Positions 35,277-43,963 of a stretch of DNA of 56,648 nt are shown piece after piece. Position 1 is the first letter of the stretch. Each line of letters opens with the position of its first letter. A program made the translations under genes and the position numbers. This DNA is from Planctomycetota bacterium (GTDB lineage Bacteria; Planctomycetota; UBA1135; GCA-002686595). Under the pieces are notes generated by a model, which made no database searches, was not told the DNA's origin, and worked only from the letters and a program-made list of their open reading frames with translations. The stretch spans positions 1-56,648 of the forward strand of contig JAPKBR010000024.1 of the NCBI GenBank assembly GCA_028823345.1, written 5' to 3'.

Positions 35277-37183
35277 CACGCTGATCGAGAAACCTTCATG
35301 GTCACACGCCAGAAAGCACCCAGGGTGACAAGAGCCGCCACCAAGGTTAGGCCTGTGACCATCGTGGGCGAGAGGCCCAACTTAATCCCTCCAAGCTCGT
35401 TCACCGCCAGCAGGGCAAGGATCACTGCGGTCAAGGACTCGCCTGCGATCACACCCGAGCCAAACAGGACTCCCCCATGCATACGCCGCTCTTCATGAGC
35501 CTTGTCCCGCGAACCGCGGGTTGCGAAATGAGCGATGATGCCACCGAGTAAGATCGGCGTACCCAGACCAAGGGGCAGATACATGCCCACGGCCAAGGGC
35601 ATCAAGTGCAAACGGAATTTCGACTTGCGGGCTCCCAGCAGCGCGTCCAGGATCAGGATCAGGATGCCCAACCCTACGCCCAAGGCAACCATATCCCAGG
35701 GCAGTTGCTCACCGCCGGTGAAACTCTCAGCGATGGACTTGAACAGTTGCGCCTGAGGCGCAGCGAGGTTCTTACCGCCGATGCCCCCCTCTGTACCCTC
35801 GTGCAAGACCGTCAGAACGGGCGCCAAGATAAACGCTGCGACCGCCACACCGATCAGCTGCATGATCTGCTGCTTGCGCGGAGTCGCCCCCACCAGGGAC
35901 CCGGTCTTGAGATCGTTGCACACATCGCCTGAGGTGCACGCTACGCAGCAAACCACCGCAGCCACGCCCAAGATCGCTGCCATGGCGGAAGGACCTTCGT
36001 TGTAGCCCATCAGGGTCAAGAGCGCGCCTGTGGCCAGGACCGCGGTGATCGTCATGCCCGACACGGGACTGTTCGAGTTTCCCACCAAGCCGACGATATA
36101 GCTGGCCACGGCGGTCATGAAGAAGGACAGCACAATCATCAACACCATGGTCACCGCGGTGATTGGCGCGCTTTGAGTGAAATTCCAGTACAAGGCCCCG
36201 ATAATCGTGATGCTCACGGTGCCTACCAACAGCATCACACCCGTGGGTAGATCGCGATCCTCAGATGTGTCATCGTGGGTGCCCTTCAAGCGCGCCCGGA
36301 GAATGCGGATGGCTTCGACCAAGCCCTTGCGCACCTGCAGGATCGAGACAACCCCGCCAAGGACCATCGCGCCAACACCCACATAGCGAATCTTGGTGCT
36401 CCAAAGTTCCCACGCGCTATCGATCGCGTTGTTTTCCAAAAGCACGCCCGTCGCATCAAGCATGGGCAGGGCAATCACCCAGGAGAGCACGCCCCCAATG
36501 AAGATCAGCAGCGCCACATTCAATCGCACGATCAAGCCCACCGCCACGAGCATGGGAGAAATGTCCGCGCCGTAGTAAAAGATGCGCGATCCAAATGCCC
36601 GCGCGGTTTCAAGGTGCCCAGAAAAGAGTCCCAGGAAATCCCCACCAAATTTGACCACGGCTCCCAAGGCACCGCCCATGATCAGGGCCTTGGCACCGCC
36701 ACTTTCAGTCCCGTCGCTGCTCTCTTCTCCCGCCTGCAACACCGCGGCGCAAGCGATCCCTTCCGGATAGGGCAGTTCAGGGTTGTCCACCACAAACACC
36801 TTGCGCATGGGAATCATGAACAGCACACCGAGCAATCCGCCGGAGAGCGCGATACCGGTGGTGGTCCAATAATTAAAGTCAGTCCAGTACCCGGCCAGCA
36901 CCAAAGCCGGCACAGTAAAGATGATGCCCGCGGCTAGAGACTCTCCAGCTGATGCGCAGGTCTGCACCTGGTTCGCTTCCAAGATCGAGCCGCGCCTCAA
37001 CACCACCCGCAGGATCAACATGGCCATCACCGCCGCGGGAATCGAAGCGGACACAGTCATGCCAGCCTTGAGGCCCACATAGACGTTGGCGGCGCCCATC
37101 ACCAGAGAGAGCAGAATCCCGAGGAAGATCGAGATGGGGGTCAGTTCGCGTTGGGCGGGGACCAAGGGGGGTTTTGAAGACAT
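35276..37183 (-). CDS. OPT-family oligopeptide transporter
   Basis: 635 aa from the ATG at 37183. It is an integral membrane protein with about 14-16 hydrophobic helices. The opening ISIFLGILLSLVMGAANVYVGLKAGMTVSASIPAAV and the later VGLVGNSNSPVSGMTI are hallmarks of the bacterial OPT branch, which imports small peptides or metal-peptide conjugates. The helix before DNPELPYPEGIACAAVLQAG is also typical. It is translationally coupled to the sulfatase downstream. The 5' side has a long leader region (37184-37470) with a strong hairpin and a perfect palindrome, so regulation is likely. Confidence 0.88.
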   Translation of the reverse strand: MSSKPPLVPAQRELTPISIFLGILLSLVMGAANVYVGLKAGMTVSASIPAAVMAMLILRVVLRRGSILEANQVQTCASAGESLAAGIIFTVPALVLAGYWTDFNYWTTTGIALSGGLLGVLFMIPMRKVFVVDNPELPYPEGIACAAVLQAGEESSDGTESGGAKALIMGGALGAVVKFGGDFLGLFSGHLETARAFGSRIFYYGADISPMLVAVGLIVRLNVALLIFIGGVLSWVIALPMLDATGVLLENNAIDSAWELWSTKIRYVGVGAMVLGGVVSILQVRKGLVEAIRILRARLKGTHDDTSEDRDLPTGVMLLVGTVSITIIGALYWNFTQSAPITAVTMVLMIVLSFFMTAVASYIVGLVGNSNSPVSGMTITAVLATGALLTLMGYNEGPSAMAAILGVAAVVCCVACTSGDVCNDLKTGSLVGATPRKQQIMQLIGVAVAAFILAPVLTVLHEGTEGGIGGKNLAAPQAQLFKSIAESFTGGEQLPWDMVALGVGLGILILILDALLGARKSKFRLHLMPLAVGMYLPLGLGTPILLGGIIAHFATRGSRDKAHEERRMHGGVLFGSGVIAGESLTAVILALLAVNELGGIKLGLSPTMVTGLTLVAALVTLGAFWRVTMKVSRSA

Positions 37184-37473
37184 GGAAAGACAGGGCAGGG
37201 GACGGTGAGAGGGCACAAGGGTAGCGATCCCGGGGCCGGGAACTCAGTCGGAGGTGGCTTCGAGGAGGGTTTCCTGGGCTGTTCTGTCGCGAGCGAGGGA
37301 GCCCCTCGCTCAATGGAGGCACTTTTCCCTGCCGTGGTCGGGGTTTCTTGTGGGGTCGCAAGTCCTTGACCATGCTCAATTTACGCCATACCCGCGGGTA
37401 TTCCCCTTTCTATATACGGGCATTACCTATAAATATACGTAACACGCGCGGTCGAAGAGAGTATTATCGGGGA
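37184..37473. promoter_or_regulatory. AT-richer divergent control region between the OPT operon and a small RNA
   Basis: No credible gene. It holds a 9-bp stem with a 3-nt loop (37291-37299 with 37303-37311), a perfect 14-bp palindrome ATACCCGCGGGTAT (37388-37401) and a local AT-rich patch (37411-37438). A -35/-10 pair GTAACA (37439-37444), 17-nt spacer, TATTAT (37462-37467) points rightward. TACCCT about 35 nt before the OPT start could serve leftward. Confidence 0.45.
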
Positions 37474-37585
37474 GACCAAAGGGTCAAGCCAGAGTGCGTA
37501 CGAGAGAGCGCCAAGCCTAGAAGTTGTCACTAGAAGAGAGAGGATGCCGGCCCCGTGAGCGATCACGGGGCCGGCTCTCTTTTTG
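37474..37585 (+). ncRNA. Candidate small RNA with a strong intrinsic terminator
   Basis: A promoter-like GTAACA-17-TATTAT ends at 37467. About 110 nt later comes a near-perfect intrinsic terminator. Arms 37546-37558 and 37563-37575 form 13 bp closed by GCGA, a GNRA tetraloop, and outer AGAGAG/CTCTCT pairing continues the stem past a small bulge. A TCTCTTTTT tract (37576-37584) follows. Between them lies no reading frame worth keeping, but there is internal pairing such as GACC-AAAG-GGTC (37475-37486). It is transcribed toward the convergent MFS gene end. I do not recognise a known RNA family. Confidence 0.55.
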
Positions 37586-37717
37586 CACGCCTGGTGCGCC
37601 ACGCCTCCGCAATCCATCACGGCCACACGCTCACCGTGGTCGCAAACGGTTCGGATTCATGACTCCCCACCAAAGGTACCAGGGGCGTACCTAGGGGGGC
37701 AGCAAAGAAAACGCCCG
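37586..37717. other. Spacer between the small RNA and the MFS gene end
   Basis: 132 bp with no gene. One possible stem, CACGG/CCGTG (near 37618-37638), is visible and nothing else can be supported. Confidence 0.3.
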
Positions 37718-39319
37718 TCACTCCTCGGTCAACTCGATCGGCTTGTAGCCGCCCTTAGACCGGAAGTAGAGGGCGATAATGCCAAAGATCACAAACAGCA
37801 AGGCGGGGAAGCGGGCTGCGAACTTCAAGGCACCTCGGCCGGCCTCCAGTTGTGCGCTCCCCAGTTGTGCGCTCCCCGATTTGGAATAGACCTCAGCTAG
37901 GGAAGCCTGGTCAGCCTCGTTCAGATTGGCCGCAAACTCGCCCGCCTTGGCCGCATCAATTTTCTTGTGGGTCATCCACATGAAGCCGCCCTCAGTGCTG
38001 GCGCTCTCCGCCAGTTCCGGAGCATCCGCAACAACAGACTCATGAATCGACTCATCAAAGAAAGCCCCCAGAATCGGCGCACCAATCACCCCAAACGACA
38101 GCAGGCCGATGGCAGAGACTGTATTTAGGGTCAACGCGCCGCCTCGCGGGTAGCGTTCTGAAGTGAACCCCAGGATGCAAGGCCAATAGTAGGTCTGCCC
38201 CAGCGCGTAGAATACAAAAGCCACGAAGACGGCAGCGCCGGTCGCACCTGCAAGCCAGTAGAGGCCGACCGCAGAAAATATTCCGCTGACACACAGTAGG
38301 CCCGGAGGACTAAAGAACTTGAGTACACCGCCGGCAAAGACGCGCAGGGTCAACATGATCGCAGCTGAGAACACCAGTGCCATAGCGGGGTTGATCTCGT
38401 AGCCGGTCAGAACCGGCGCCATCAGGTTCCTAATCCAAGCATCCGTCCCCAGCTCCGCCGTGGCCACGGGGATCATGAGCAGACACATGAGGAAGAACAA
38501 TGGGCGACCCAAACTGCCAACGAGTAGGCCAAAACCAAGGCCTAAGGCGATTCCCACCCCCAGGCTGATGCTGAACCAGCTGTCCGGCTTCTCGAACCAG
38601 CCGGTCAACTGGAAGATCTGATTGCCAACCTCGTAGGTCATCAGGAAAGCAGCCAGGGCAGCGGTTAGTGCGCCCACCTGCTGCAACATCTCCCTGTAGG
38701 GCACGCCAGCCTGAACTCGCTCGTCAACGGGGAACTTGCATGGCATGTACATGACCAAATAAGCAGCCGCGGGAATGAGCATCCAGAGAGAGTGCATCTG
38801 CCAACCCACTCCCCCATCAACGAAACTGTCAGAGATGAGAATAACAAGCGTCCCCAGCATCATGCCCGCGGGCCAAGCAGCGTGCAAAATCGTCAACCAC
38901 TTAGTCTTTTCCTTCGGGTAGACCGCAGCGCAAATGGGGTTGATCACCGCTTCAATGATTCCATGTCCCAGTCCTGCGCAGATTGTAAAAAGGTACAGAG
39001 ACTGGTAGCTCTCCGACATACAGATGCCTACTGCGGAAACGGCCTGCAGTACAAAGGCACCGATCATGGGCATCTTGTATCCCGTTCGGTCCACGACCAG
39101 GCTGAACCCAATCATGGTCAAGGCAATCGGCCATAGGGAAGCGCCAAAGACTTCGCCCACTTGCTGATTGCTCAAGCCCAAGGCCTCGCCATATTCGCCA
39201 CCCTTTGCCATTCGGAAAGCAAAGCCCACTCCCGCCGCGGTCAAGGAAAGGAAACTGGCCCAGAAGAGGAGACGCTTTTCGCGGTCAGAAAGGTCACTGG
39301 CGTGGATATTGCTAGTCAT
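37718..39319 (-). CDS. Major facilitator superfamily transporter
   Basis: 533 aa, about 12 transmembrane helices. Opens with EKRLLFWASFLSLTAAGVGFAFRM. The first-half MFS loop appears as SLVVDRTGYKMPM (usual G-x-x-x-D-R-x-G-R/K). ICAGLGHGIIEAVINPICAAVYP is typical of sugar/nucleoside-type MFS proteins of this phylum. Between the last helices is a long polar loop (about residues 440-490) containing a GSAQLGSAQL duplication from a 15-bp tandem repeat. Substrate unknown. The gene lies 137 bp downstream of two lipoprotein genes on the same strand. Confidence 0.82.
   Translation of the reverse strand: MTSNIHASDLSDREKRLLFWASFLSLTAAGVGFAFRMAKGGEYGEALGLSNQQVGEVFGASLWPIALTMIGFSLVVDRTGYKMPMIGAFVLQAVSAVGICMSESYQSLYLFTICAGLGHGIIEAVINPICAAVYPKEKTKWLTILHAAWPAGMMLGTLVILISDSFVDGGVGWQMHSLWMLIPAAAYLVMYMPCKFPVDERVQAGVPYREMLQQVGALTAALAAFLMTYEVGNQIFQLTGWFEKPDSWFSISLGVGIALGLGFGLLVGSLGRPLFFLMCLLMIPVATAELGTDAWIRNLMAPVLTGYEINPAMALVFSAAIMLTLRVFAGGVLKFFSPPGLLCVSGIFSAVGLYWLAGATGAAVFVAFVFYALGQTYYWPCILGFTSERYPRGGALTLNTVSAIGLLSFGVIGAPILGAFFDESIHESVVADAPELAESASTEGGFMWMTHKKIDAAKAGEFAANLNEADQASLAEVYSKSGSAQLGSAQLEAGRGALKFAARFPALLFVIFGIIALYFRSKGGYKPIELTEE
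37848..37877. repeat. 15-bp perfect tandem repeat inside the MFS gene
   Basis: AGTTGTGCGCTCCCC occurs twice head to tail (37848-37862 and 37863-37877), adding five residues (GSAQL) in frame. Slippage here would change loop length without breaking the frame. Confidence 0.85.
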
Positions 39320-39456
39320 GGAACGGGTTGAGGGGATCAGGGAATCGCCGGATCAGTTCCAGCGAGAGGACAGAGAGCGTCTGCCCGCATCATCCCCCCC
39401 GGCCCCCCCACATGCAAGCAACCAATGCCTGAGTGGCAAAATGGGCGAAAAGCTCC

Positions 39457-39909
39457 TCAGTCGTCGGCAATCAACTGCGACGCCCGGCGCTTGCCGGGCA
39501 GAATTTCGCCCAGTTGGCCCCGGCGCAGCAAGACCAACACCTGATCCGGCCCCAGGATCGCCACCGCTCCCTTTAAATCTTTGGCCTCTTCCGCCCAAGT
39601 AAACCTAGCGGAGTTGTTCCCAATGGGAACCGAAACCGCCACGCGGAATCCGCGCACATCGCGCCAACCCCAGATCAAAATCGTCTGCTCCCCGTGTTCC
39701 TCAACCTGCAAAGGTGCACCGAGGGCGGACAAGCAATCCTCAAGGGTCGCGCTCCCCGGAACCAGGCGATCCAACGCCTCATCCGTCAGGGGCTGGTGCC
39801 GAATTTCCTTAGCAAGGGTTCCACTGATGCAACCGCACAGGGGCAAGAGCAACGCTGCCCCCAGCAGATTCACGCACCAAGGGCCCAAGAACAACCTCAT
39901 CAAACGCAC
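39457..39909 (-). CDS. BamE/SmpA-like small lipoprotein
   Basis: 150 aa. A lipoprotein signal ends in LCGC (LLLPLCGCISG, Cys near residue 27). The mature part starts with the BamE/OmlA-type helix pattern LDRLVPGSATLEDCLSALGAPLQVEE, followed by beta-strands (TILIWGWRDVRGFRVAVSVP). True BamE is part of the outer-membrane beta-barrel assembly complex. Here only the fold resemblance is supported. It begins 6 bp after the stop of a similar lipoprotein gene. The pair looks like an old tandem duplication behind the peptidase gene. Confidence 0.6.
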   Translation of the reverse strand: MRLMRLFLGPWCVNLLGAALLLPLCGCISGTLAKEIRHQPLTDEALDRLVPGSATLEDCLSALGAPLQVEEHGEQTILIWGWRDVRGFRVAVSVPIGNNSARFTWAEEAKDLKGAVAILGPDQVLVLLRRGQLGEILPGKRRASQLIADD

Positions 39910-39915
39910 CTGGGC

Positions 39916-40284
39916 TCAGAGGGTAGGCAAAGCGTAGCTCGCTTCCGAGGAAGCGAACGAGGATCCCACATGGGTCAACTTTTGTTCCTCGTCAAAAAAC
40001 ACCCAAACCCGATCGGACTGGGTGTCCATCCCCCGCAAGCCCAACACGAACAAGAAAGCCGCCGCCTGCTTCTGCACCTTGTACTCATAGCGCCAAGCTG
40101 TGCGCCGGCCTAACTGCACGACTTCCGCGGGAGCCCCCATCAAGCTGGCCACTTCGTCGGCGGTGGTCTCCCCGGGTACCAGGGCACTGACAAGCGCCGC
40201 ATCCAAGGGCCGGTCCACAGTCGAGCGGGAAATGAAGCAACCGGGCAAGAGCACTACGGTGAGCAGAATCAGAATCTTGTTCAT
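39916..40284 (-). CDS. BamE/SmpA-like small lipoprotein
   Basis: 122 aa from the ATG at 40284. The signal peptide ILILLTVVLLPGC carries a good lipobox (LPGC). The core VSALVPGETTADEVASLMGAPAEVVQLG matches the BamE/SmpA consensus L-x-x-G-x-T-x-x-E-V-x-x-x-x-G-x-P better than its neighbour does. The following RRTAWRYEYK gives the strand with the aromatic Y-x-Y. It starts 19 bp after the peptidase stop and ends 6 bp before the second lipoprotein gene: a three-gene operon. Confidence 0.65.
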   Translation of the reverse strand: MNKILILLTVVLLPGCFISRSTVDRPLDAALVSALVPGETTADEVASLMGAPAEVVQLGRRTAWRYEYKVQKQAAAFLFVLGLRGMDTQSDRVWVFFDEEQKLTHVGSSFASSEASYALPTL

Positions 40285-40303
40285 GGGGATCAGTGGTTGG
40301 CTT

Positions 40304-41782
40304 TCAGCGGACATCGATCAAATCGAGGATGCCTTTCTCCGCCATCAACGCTTCAATCGCCTCGCGCTCCTTGGGACAGTCTGCGGACAGGATTTCGCAA
40401 CCATCTTCTGTGACTAGGATCACGTCCTCGATTCTGACGCCGATGCCAGTGGCCTTATCATACACCCCGGGCTCAATAGTGAACACCATGCCCGCCTTGA
40501 GAGTCTTGCCCAACCCCCCCGGGTCATGAACGGCCATGCCGACGGAGTGGGAAATCCCATGGGGACACTGATATCCGCGCTCCCGCAGAACCTTGGTGGC
40601 CGCGCCCGACACATCTCTCATGCGCGCCCCCGCCTTGACCTGGGCGATAGCAGCCTCTTGGGCGGCGAGAACGGCATCGTAGATGGGGATCATCTCGTCA
40701 GAGAAAACGCCGCTCACGGGCCAAGTGCGGGTCACATCGCTGACGTAATGATCAACCTCGGGGGCGAAGTCCACAAGCACCACCTCCCCAGCACGCATGC
40801 GCCGTGAGGAGAAGTTGTAATGCAATACCAGGCTGTTGACGCCGGATCCCACGATGGCCGCATAGGCCGGCCCCGTTGCCCCGAAGCGCCGCTGCTGCCA
40901 AGTGATCAGGGAGTCGATATCCCATTCCCCAAGGTCGGGTCGGGTGGAGCGAATCGCTTCTTGGATTGCGAGGGCGCCGGATCGGGAAGCGCGTCGCATG
41001 GCATCTAATTCCCGATCCGTCTTGATCACGCGCATGTCCCAAAGCTCCGGGGTCAAATCCTTCACTTTCACACCCTGTTCCTTATAGCGCACCTCAAGAT
41101 GCCCCGCCAAAGCCGCCTCGCGACTCACGCGCCCATCAAGACTGTCCTTTTCTCGCGCACGGTCATAGGGCACGGCGCTGTCATAGGCCCCGGACAACTC
41201 CACATGGGAGGTTTGCAAGGTCCAGATCGGCCGCTCTGAGCTTTCCCCCAAGAGCTCATCGAGCAATTCCAACAATCCCCGGTTGCCTCCGCGCCCCGCA
41301 TCATTGGCGCGTACCTCTTGCACCCCGGTTAACTCTTTGACCCACTCATCATCGGTGTCCCATATTTCCCCACCCCAACTCTCGGCAAAGGCGCTGGGCT
41401 TCGACACAAACAAGACCTCGCGCCCGGTGTCTAGATCCATGACAAAAGCCACGCCGGGGCTCTCGACCCCGGTCAAATACCAAAAGTTCTTGTCCTGATG
41501 AAAGCCAAGGCTCGCCCGGGGCTCAGGCATGCCGCGCAGAACCACAATCCCAGTCTTGAGTCGCCGCTTGAGTTCCTCCCGCCTCCCCCGATGCCAATCC
41601 TTCCCCAGGCCGCAAGTCGCCGCCCCGTCCGCCTGGCGCACCAAGTTACTGCTGAAGGGCAGGCTGAAAACCCGGGGCTCCTGCGTCTCGGCCCCGGAAC
41701 CAGTTTTATCCTGGGCCGACGCACCGGAAAACAGAGCACCCGCCGCAAGTACGGCGATCGTTCGCGTTGAGATTGATTGCAT
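40304..41782 (-). CDS. pepP: Exported Xaa-Pro aminopeptidase (M24B)
   Basis: 492 aa from the ATG at 41782; the frame runs on to 41980 but -10-like TACTCT is 7 nt before 41782. A signal peptide (STRTIAVLAAGALFSGASAQ) sends it out of the cytoplasm, unlike E. coli PepP. An AMP_N domain (residues ~40-230, with GFHQDKNFWYLTG) precedes the pita-bread domain. Metal ligands are visible: D in VLVDFAPE, D in SDVTRTWP, H in HSVGMAVHD, E in TIEPGVY and E in RIEDV. It removes an N-terminal residue before proline. Two BamE-like lipoproteins follow in the same operon. Confidence 0.88.
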   Translation of the reverse strand: MQSISTRTIAVLAAGALFSGASAQDKTGSGAETQEPRVFSLPFSSNLVRQADGAATCGLGKDWHRGRREELKRRLKTGIVVLRGMPEPRASLGFHQDKNFWYLTGVESPGVAFVMDLDTGREVLFVSKPSAFAESWGGEIWDTDDEWVKELTGVQEVRANDAGRGGNRGLLELLDELLGESSERPIWTLQTSHVELSGAYDSAVPYDRAREKDSLDGRVSREAALAGHLEVRYKEQGVKVKDLTPELWDMRVIKTDRELDAMRRASRSGALAIQEAIRSTRPDLGEWDIDSLITWQQRRFGATGPAYAAIVGSGVNSLVLHYNFSSRRMRAGEVVLVDFAPEVDHYVSDVTRTWPVSGVFSDEMIPIYDAVLAAQEAAIAQVKAGARMRDVSGAATKVLRERGYQCPHGISHSVGMAVHDPGGLGKTLKAGMVFTIEPGVYDKATGIGVRIEDVILVTEDGCEILSADCPKEREAIEALMAEKGILDLIDVR

Positions 41783-41789
41783 GCCCAGA

Positions 41790-41795
41790 AGAGTA
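41790..41795 (-). promoter_or_regulatory. -10-like element of the M24 peptidase gene
   Basis: TACTCT (minus strand) ends 7 nt before the ATG at 41782. Confidence 0.35.
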
Positions 41796-41827
41796 GCGCC
41801 AGCAACCCCCACGGTCCTGTTCCGGAC

Positions 41828-41833
41828 TAGTAT
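41828..41833 (+). promoter_or_regulatory. -10-like element of the glycosyltransferase pair
   Basis: TAGTAT ends 10 nt before the ATG at 41844. Only 61 bp separate the divergent peptidase and glycosyltransferase starts. Confidence 0.35.
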
Positions 41834-41843
41834 CCTGATCCCC

Positions 41844-42884
41844 ATGCGCGTTGGATTCGACCTTAGCCCCACCCTGCCCCCCCACTCTGCTGGGATCGCT
41901 CGGGCTGTGGAGTCCACGGTGGCGGCCTTGGAAATGCGGGGTGCCATCGAAGTGGTGCCTCTGCTCCCCCCCAAGGGCATGACTCCCCGAGCATTCCGAA
42001 AAGGTCATGGCCAGCGGGTGCGGGACTTGGATTTGAGTGGCATTCATAGCTTTACCTCGGCCTTCGCTTGGAGCGGCCCAGGCCAACGGGTGCAGACAAT
42101 CCATGAGTTGCCCTGGCGGCATGGATGCCAAGAAAACGCCGGGTGGCGGCATCGGTTTTGGGCCAGCCTTGGGGCACGCCGCGCAGATGGTGTGGTTACG
42201 GCTTCCAAAATAGTGGCCGATGAAATCGGCTTGAATCGAAGTGGGAAGAGAAACAAACTGCACGTGATCCCCTGGGGTGTGGACGGAACTTTTTTTGCGG
42301 AACCACCCGACGGTGTGATCGACGAGGTCTTGCTCGGAACCTATTCCCTGCCAGAACGCCCGTTGCTCCTTTGCCCGGGAGCAGTGCGCGAGAAAAAGAA
42401 CCTTGGTGCTCTGTTGCGTGGAGTTGCGGAGCTTGTCGCCCGCAAAGGCCCGGTCGTGCAGATCGTGATCACCGGGCCAGACACTCCCGACCTACGCACG
42501 AGCCTTGGTCTGGCTCAACAACTGGGTCTAGCGCGTTTCATTTCAACTCCGGGCAACATTGAACAGGAACATCTCCCCGGCCTCATGCGCCTTGCGTCGG
42601 TAGTCCCAGTGCTTTCCCATTCTGAGGGTTTCGCTCTTCCCGTTCTGGAAGCCCACGCATCGGGCACCGCGACCTTGACGCCCACGGGCAGCGTCCAAGC
42701 GGAGACCGCAGGAGGCCCCGGCTTCCATTGCGATCCCAAGAGTCCCCCGTCCGTGGCCGACGGAATCGCCCAAGCCCTCAAGGAAGGCGAAGACCGAAGG
42801 ACCAAAATGATCGACCACGCCGCAGCCTACACATGGGAGCGCACGGCCGAAGGCATCGAAAAGGTGTGGGAGTCCTTAAAATGA
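41844..42884 (+). CDS. GT4-family glycosyltransferase
   Basis: 346 aa. Opens with MRVGFDLSPTLPPHSAGIARAV, the acceptor-side loop. The donor half has LLLCPGAVREKKNLGALLRGVAEL and the retaining GT4 signature S-E-G-F-A-L-P-V-L-E (LSHSEGFALPVLEAHASG). It is shorter than the 32656 enzyme, and the two are not close copies. The ATGA overlap with the next gene (42881-42884) couples translation of two glycosyltransferases, suggesting sequential sugar additions to one glycan. Confidence 0.85.
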   Translation: MRVGFDLSPTLPPHSAGIARAVESTVAALEMRGAIEVVPLLPPKGMTPRAFRKGHGQRVRDLDLSGIHSFTSAFAWSGPGQRVQTIHELPWRHGCQENAGWRHRFWASLGARRADGVVTASKIVADEIGLNRSGKRNKLHVIPWGVDGTFFAEPPDGVIDEVLLGTYSLPERPLLLCPGAVREKKNLGALLRGVAELVARKGPVVQIVITGPDTPDLRTSLGLAQQLGLARFISTPGNIEQEHLPGLMRLASVVPVLSHSEGFALPVLEAHASGTATLTPTGSVQAETAGGPGFHCDPKSPPSVADGIAQALKEGEDRRTKMIDHAAAYTWERTAEGIEKVWESLK

Positions 42885-43921
42885 GCGCTCCCCGGGTCTT
42901 GATCAATGGCCTCGCCCTCAACCAGCCCATGGGCGGCGTACGCCGTCATGCGGTGGAGGTTTTCCCCAGGGCCGCAGCGATTCTGCATGAGCGCGGCGGA
43001 TCCCTGACCATGCTCACCCCGCGCTCGGGACTGGGTTTTCGCCTGCCCGGAGTGCAGCTCATCAAGAGCCGCGCCAGCTCTTCGCGCCTGCAGCGCATCC
43101 TAGGGCAAAAATGGCTCCTGAAATCCGCAGCGGCCACATCTGGACCCTTTGACCTGATTCACGGAGGGCACCTTCCCGCGAGCGGCCCAGAGGGCATTGC
43201 CCTCGTCCACCTGCAACACGACCTCCGCCGACAAGGATCTTTCCTCGGTCGCTACTGGCTCAAACGAGCGATCCAAAGATCCAGCTGCGTACTCACCGTC
43301 AGCCAAGCCAGTGCCGATGAGTTGTTGCGTATCGCAACCCCGCGCAACCTGCGAGTGATCCACCACGGTGGCGACCACCTGACCCGCTGCACCCGTTCCA
43401 CACCAAAGGACCCGTTCATCCTGATCCCGGGGCACCTGCAGCCGCGCAAGGACCCCCTTACCGCAATTCGCGCCCTGGCCCAGGACCCGTCCCTGCCCAC
43501 TCTGCTCTTCGCGGGGGCCGTGCGTGGAGGCATGGCCCAGCGCATGCAAACCGAAGCCGCTCGCCTTGGGGTTTTGGACCGAGTGCGCTACGCGGGACCG
43601 ATCCCGGATGCGGACATGGCGGAACTCTACGCCAGCTGCTCGGCAGTGCTCTTGCCTTCACGCCTCGAGGGTTTTGGCCTGCCTATCTTGGAGGCCTTGA
43701 ACGCTGGAGCACGCCTCGTGGTCAGTGACATTCCCGCCCACGCGGAAATCGCTCCCAGCGCCACACCCCGTTTTGCCGTAGGGGATCCAGAAGACTGCGC
43801 GCGAGCTTTGCGCCAAGCCTTGGATCAGGCTCCCCTCGAAGTTCCCACCTGGACCTGGGACGAGGCGGCTGAATCACTGGTGGCTGCTTGGGAGTCTGCA
43901 ACCAACAAGGGACAGATTTGA
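42881..43921 (+). CDS. GT4-family glycosyltransferase
   Basis: 346 aa. Opens with PRVLINGLALNQPMGGVRRHAVEVF. The donor half has ILIPGHLQPRKDPLTAIRAL and the E-x7-E motif in LEGFGLPILEALNAG. GQKWLLKSAAATSGPFDLIHGGHLP and LVHLQHDLRRQ resemble mannosyltransferase-like enzymes of capsule and O-antigen clusters, but the sugar cannot be named. Start codon overlaps the stop of the preceding glycosyltransferase. Confidence 0.85.
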   Translation: MSAPRVLINGLALNQPMGGVRRHAVEVFPRAAAILHERGGSLTMLTPRSGLGFRLPGVQLIKSRASSSRLQRILGQKWLLKSAAATSGPFDLIHGGHLPASGPEGIALVHLQHDLRRQGSFLGRYWLKRAIQRSSCVLTVSQASADELLRIATPRNLRVIHHGGDHLTRCTRSTPKDPFILIPGHLQPRKDPLTAIRALAQDPSLPTLLFAGAVRGGMAQRMQTEAARLGVLDRVRYAGPIPDADMAELYASCSAVLLPSRLEGFGLPILEALNAGARLVVSDIPAHAEIAPSATPRFAVGDPEDCARALRQALDQAPLEVPTWTWDEAAESLVAAWESATNKGQI

Positions 43922-43963
43922 GCGATCAGTTCCCGCGAATCCTGACTTTCTCTTCAACACCTC

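Noticed and set aside
37348..37533. 61-codon + strand frame across the small-RNA region
   Set aside because: Composition is random-looking, the start lies upstream of the likely promoter, and the frame ignores the terminator stem.
37640..37665. GGTTCGGATTC, resembling a tRNA T-arm
   Set aside because: No matching acceptor, D or anticodon arms could be built around it.
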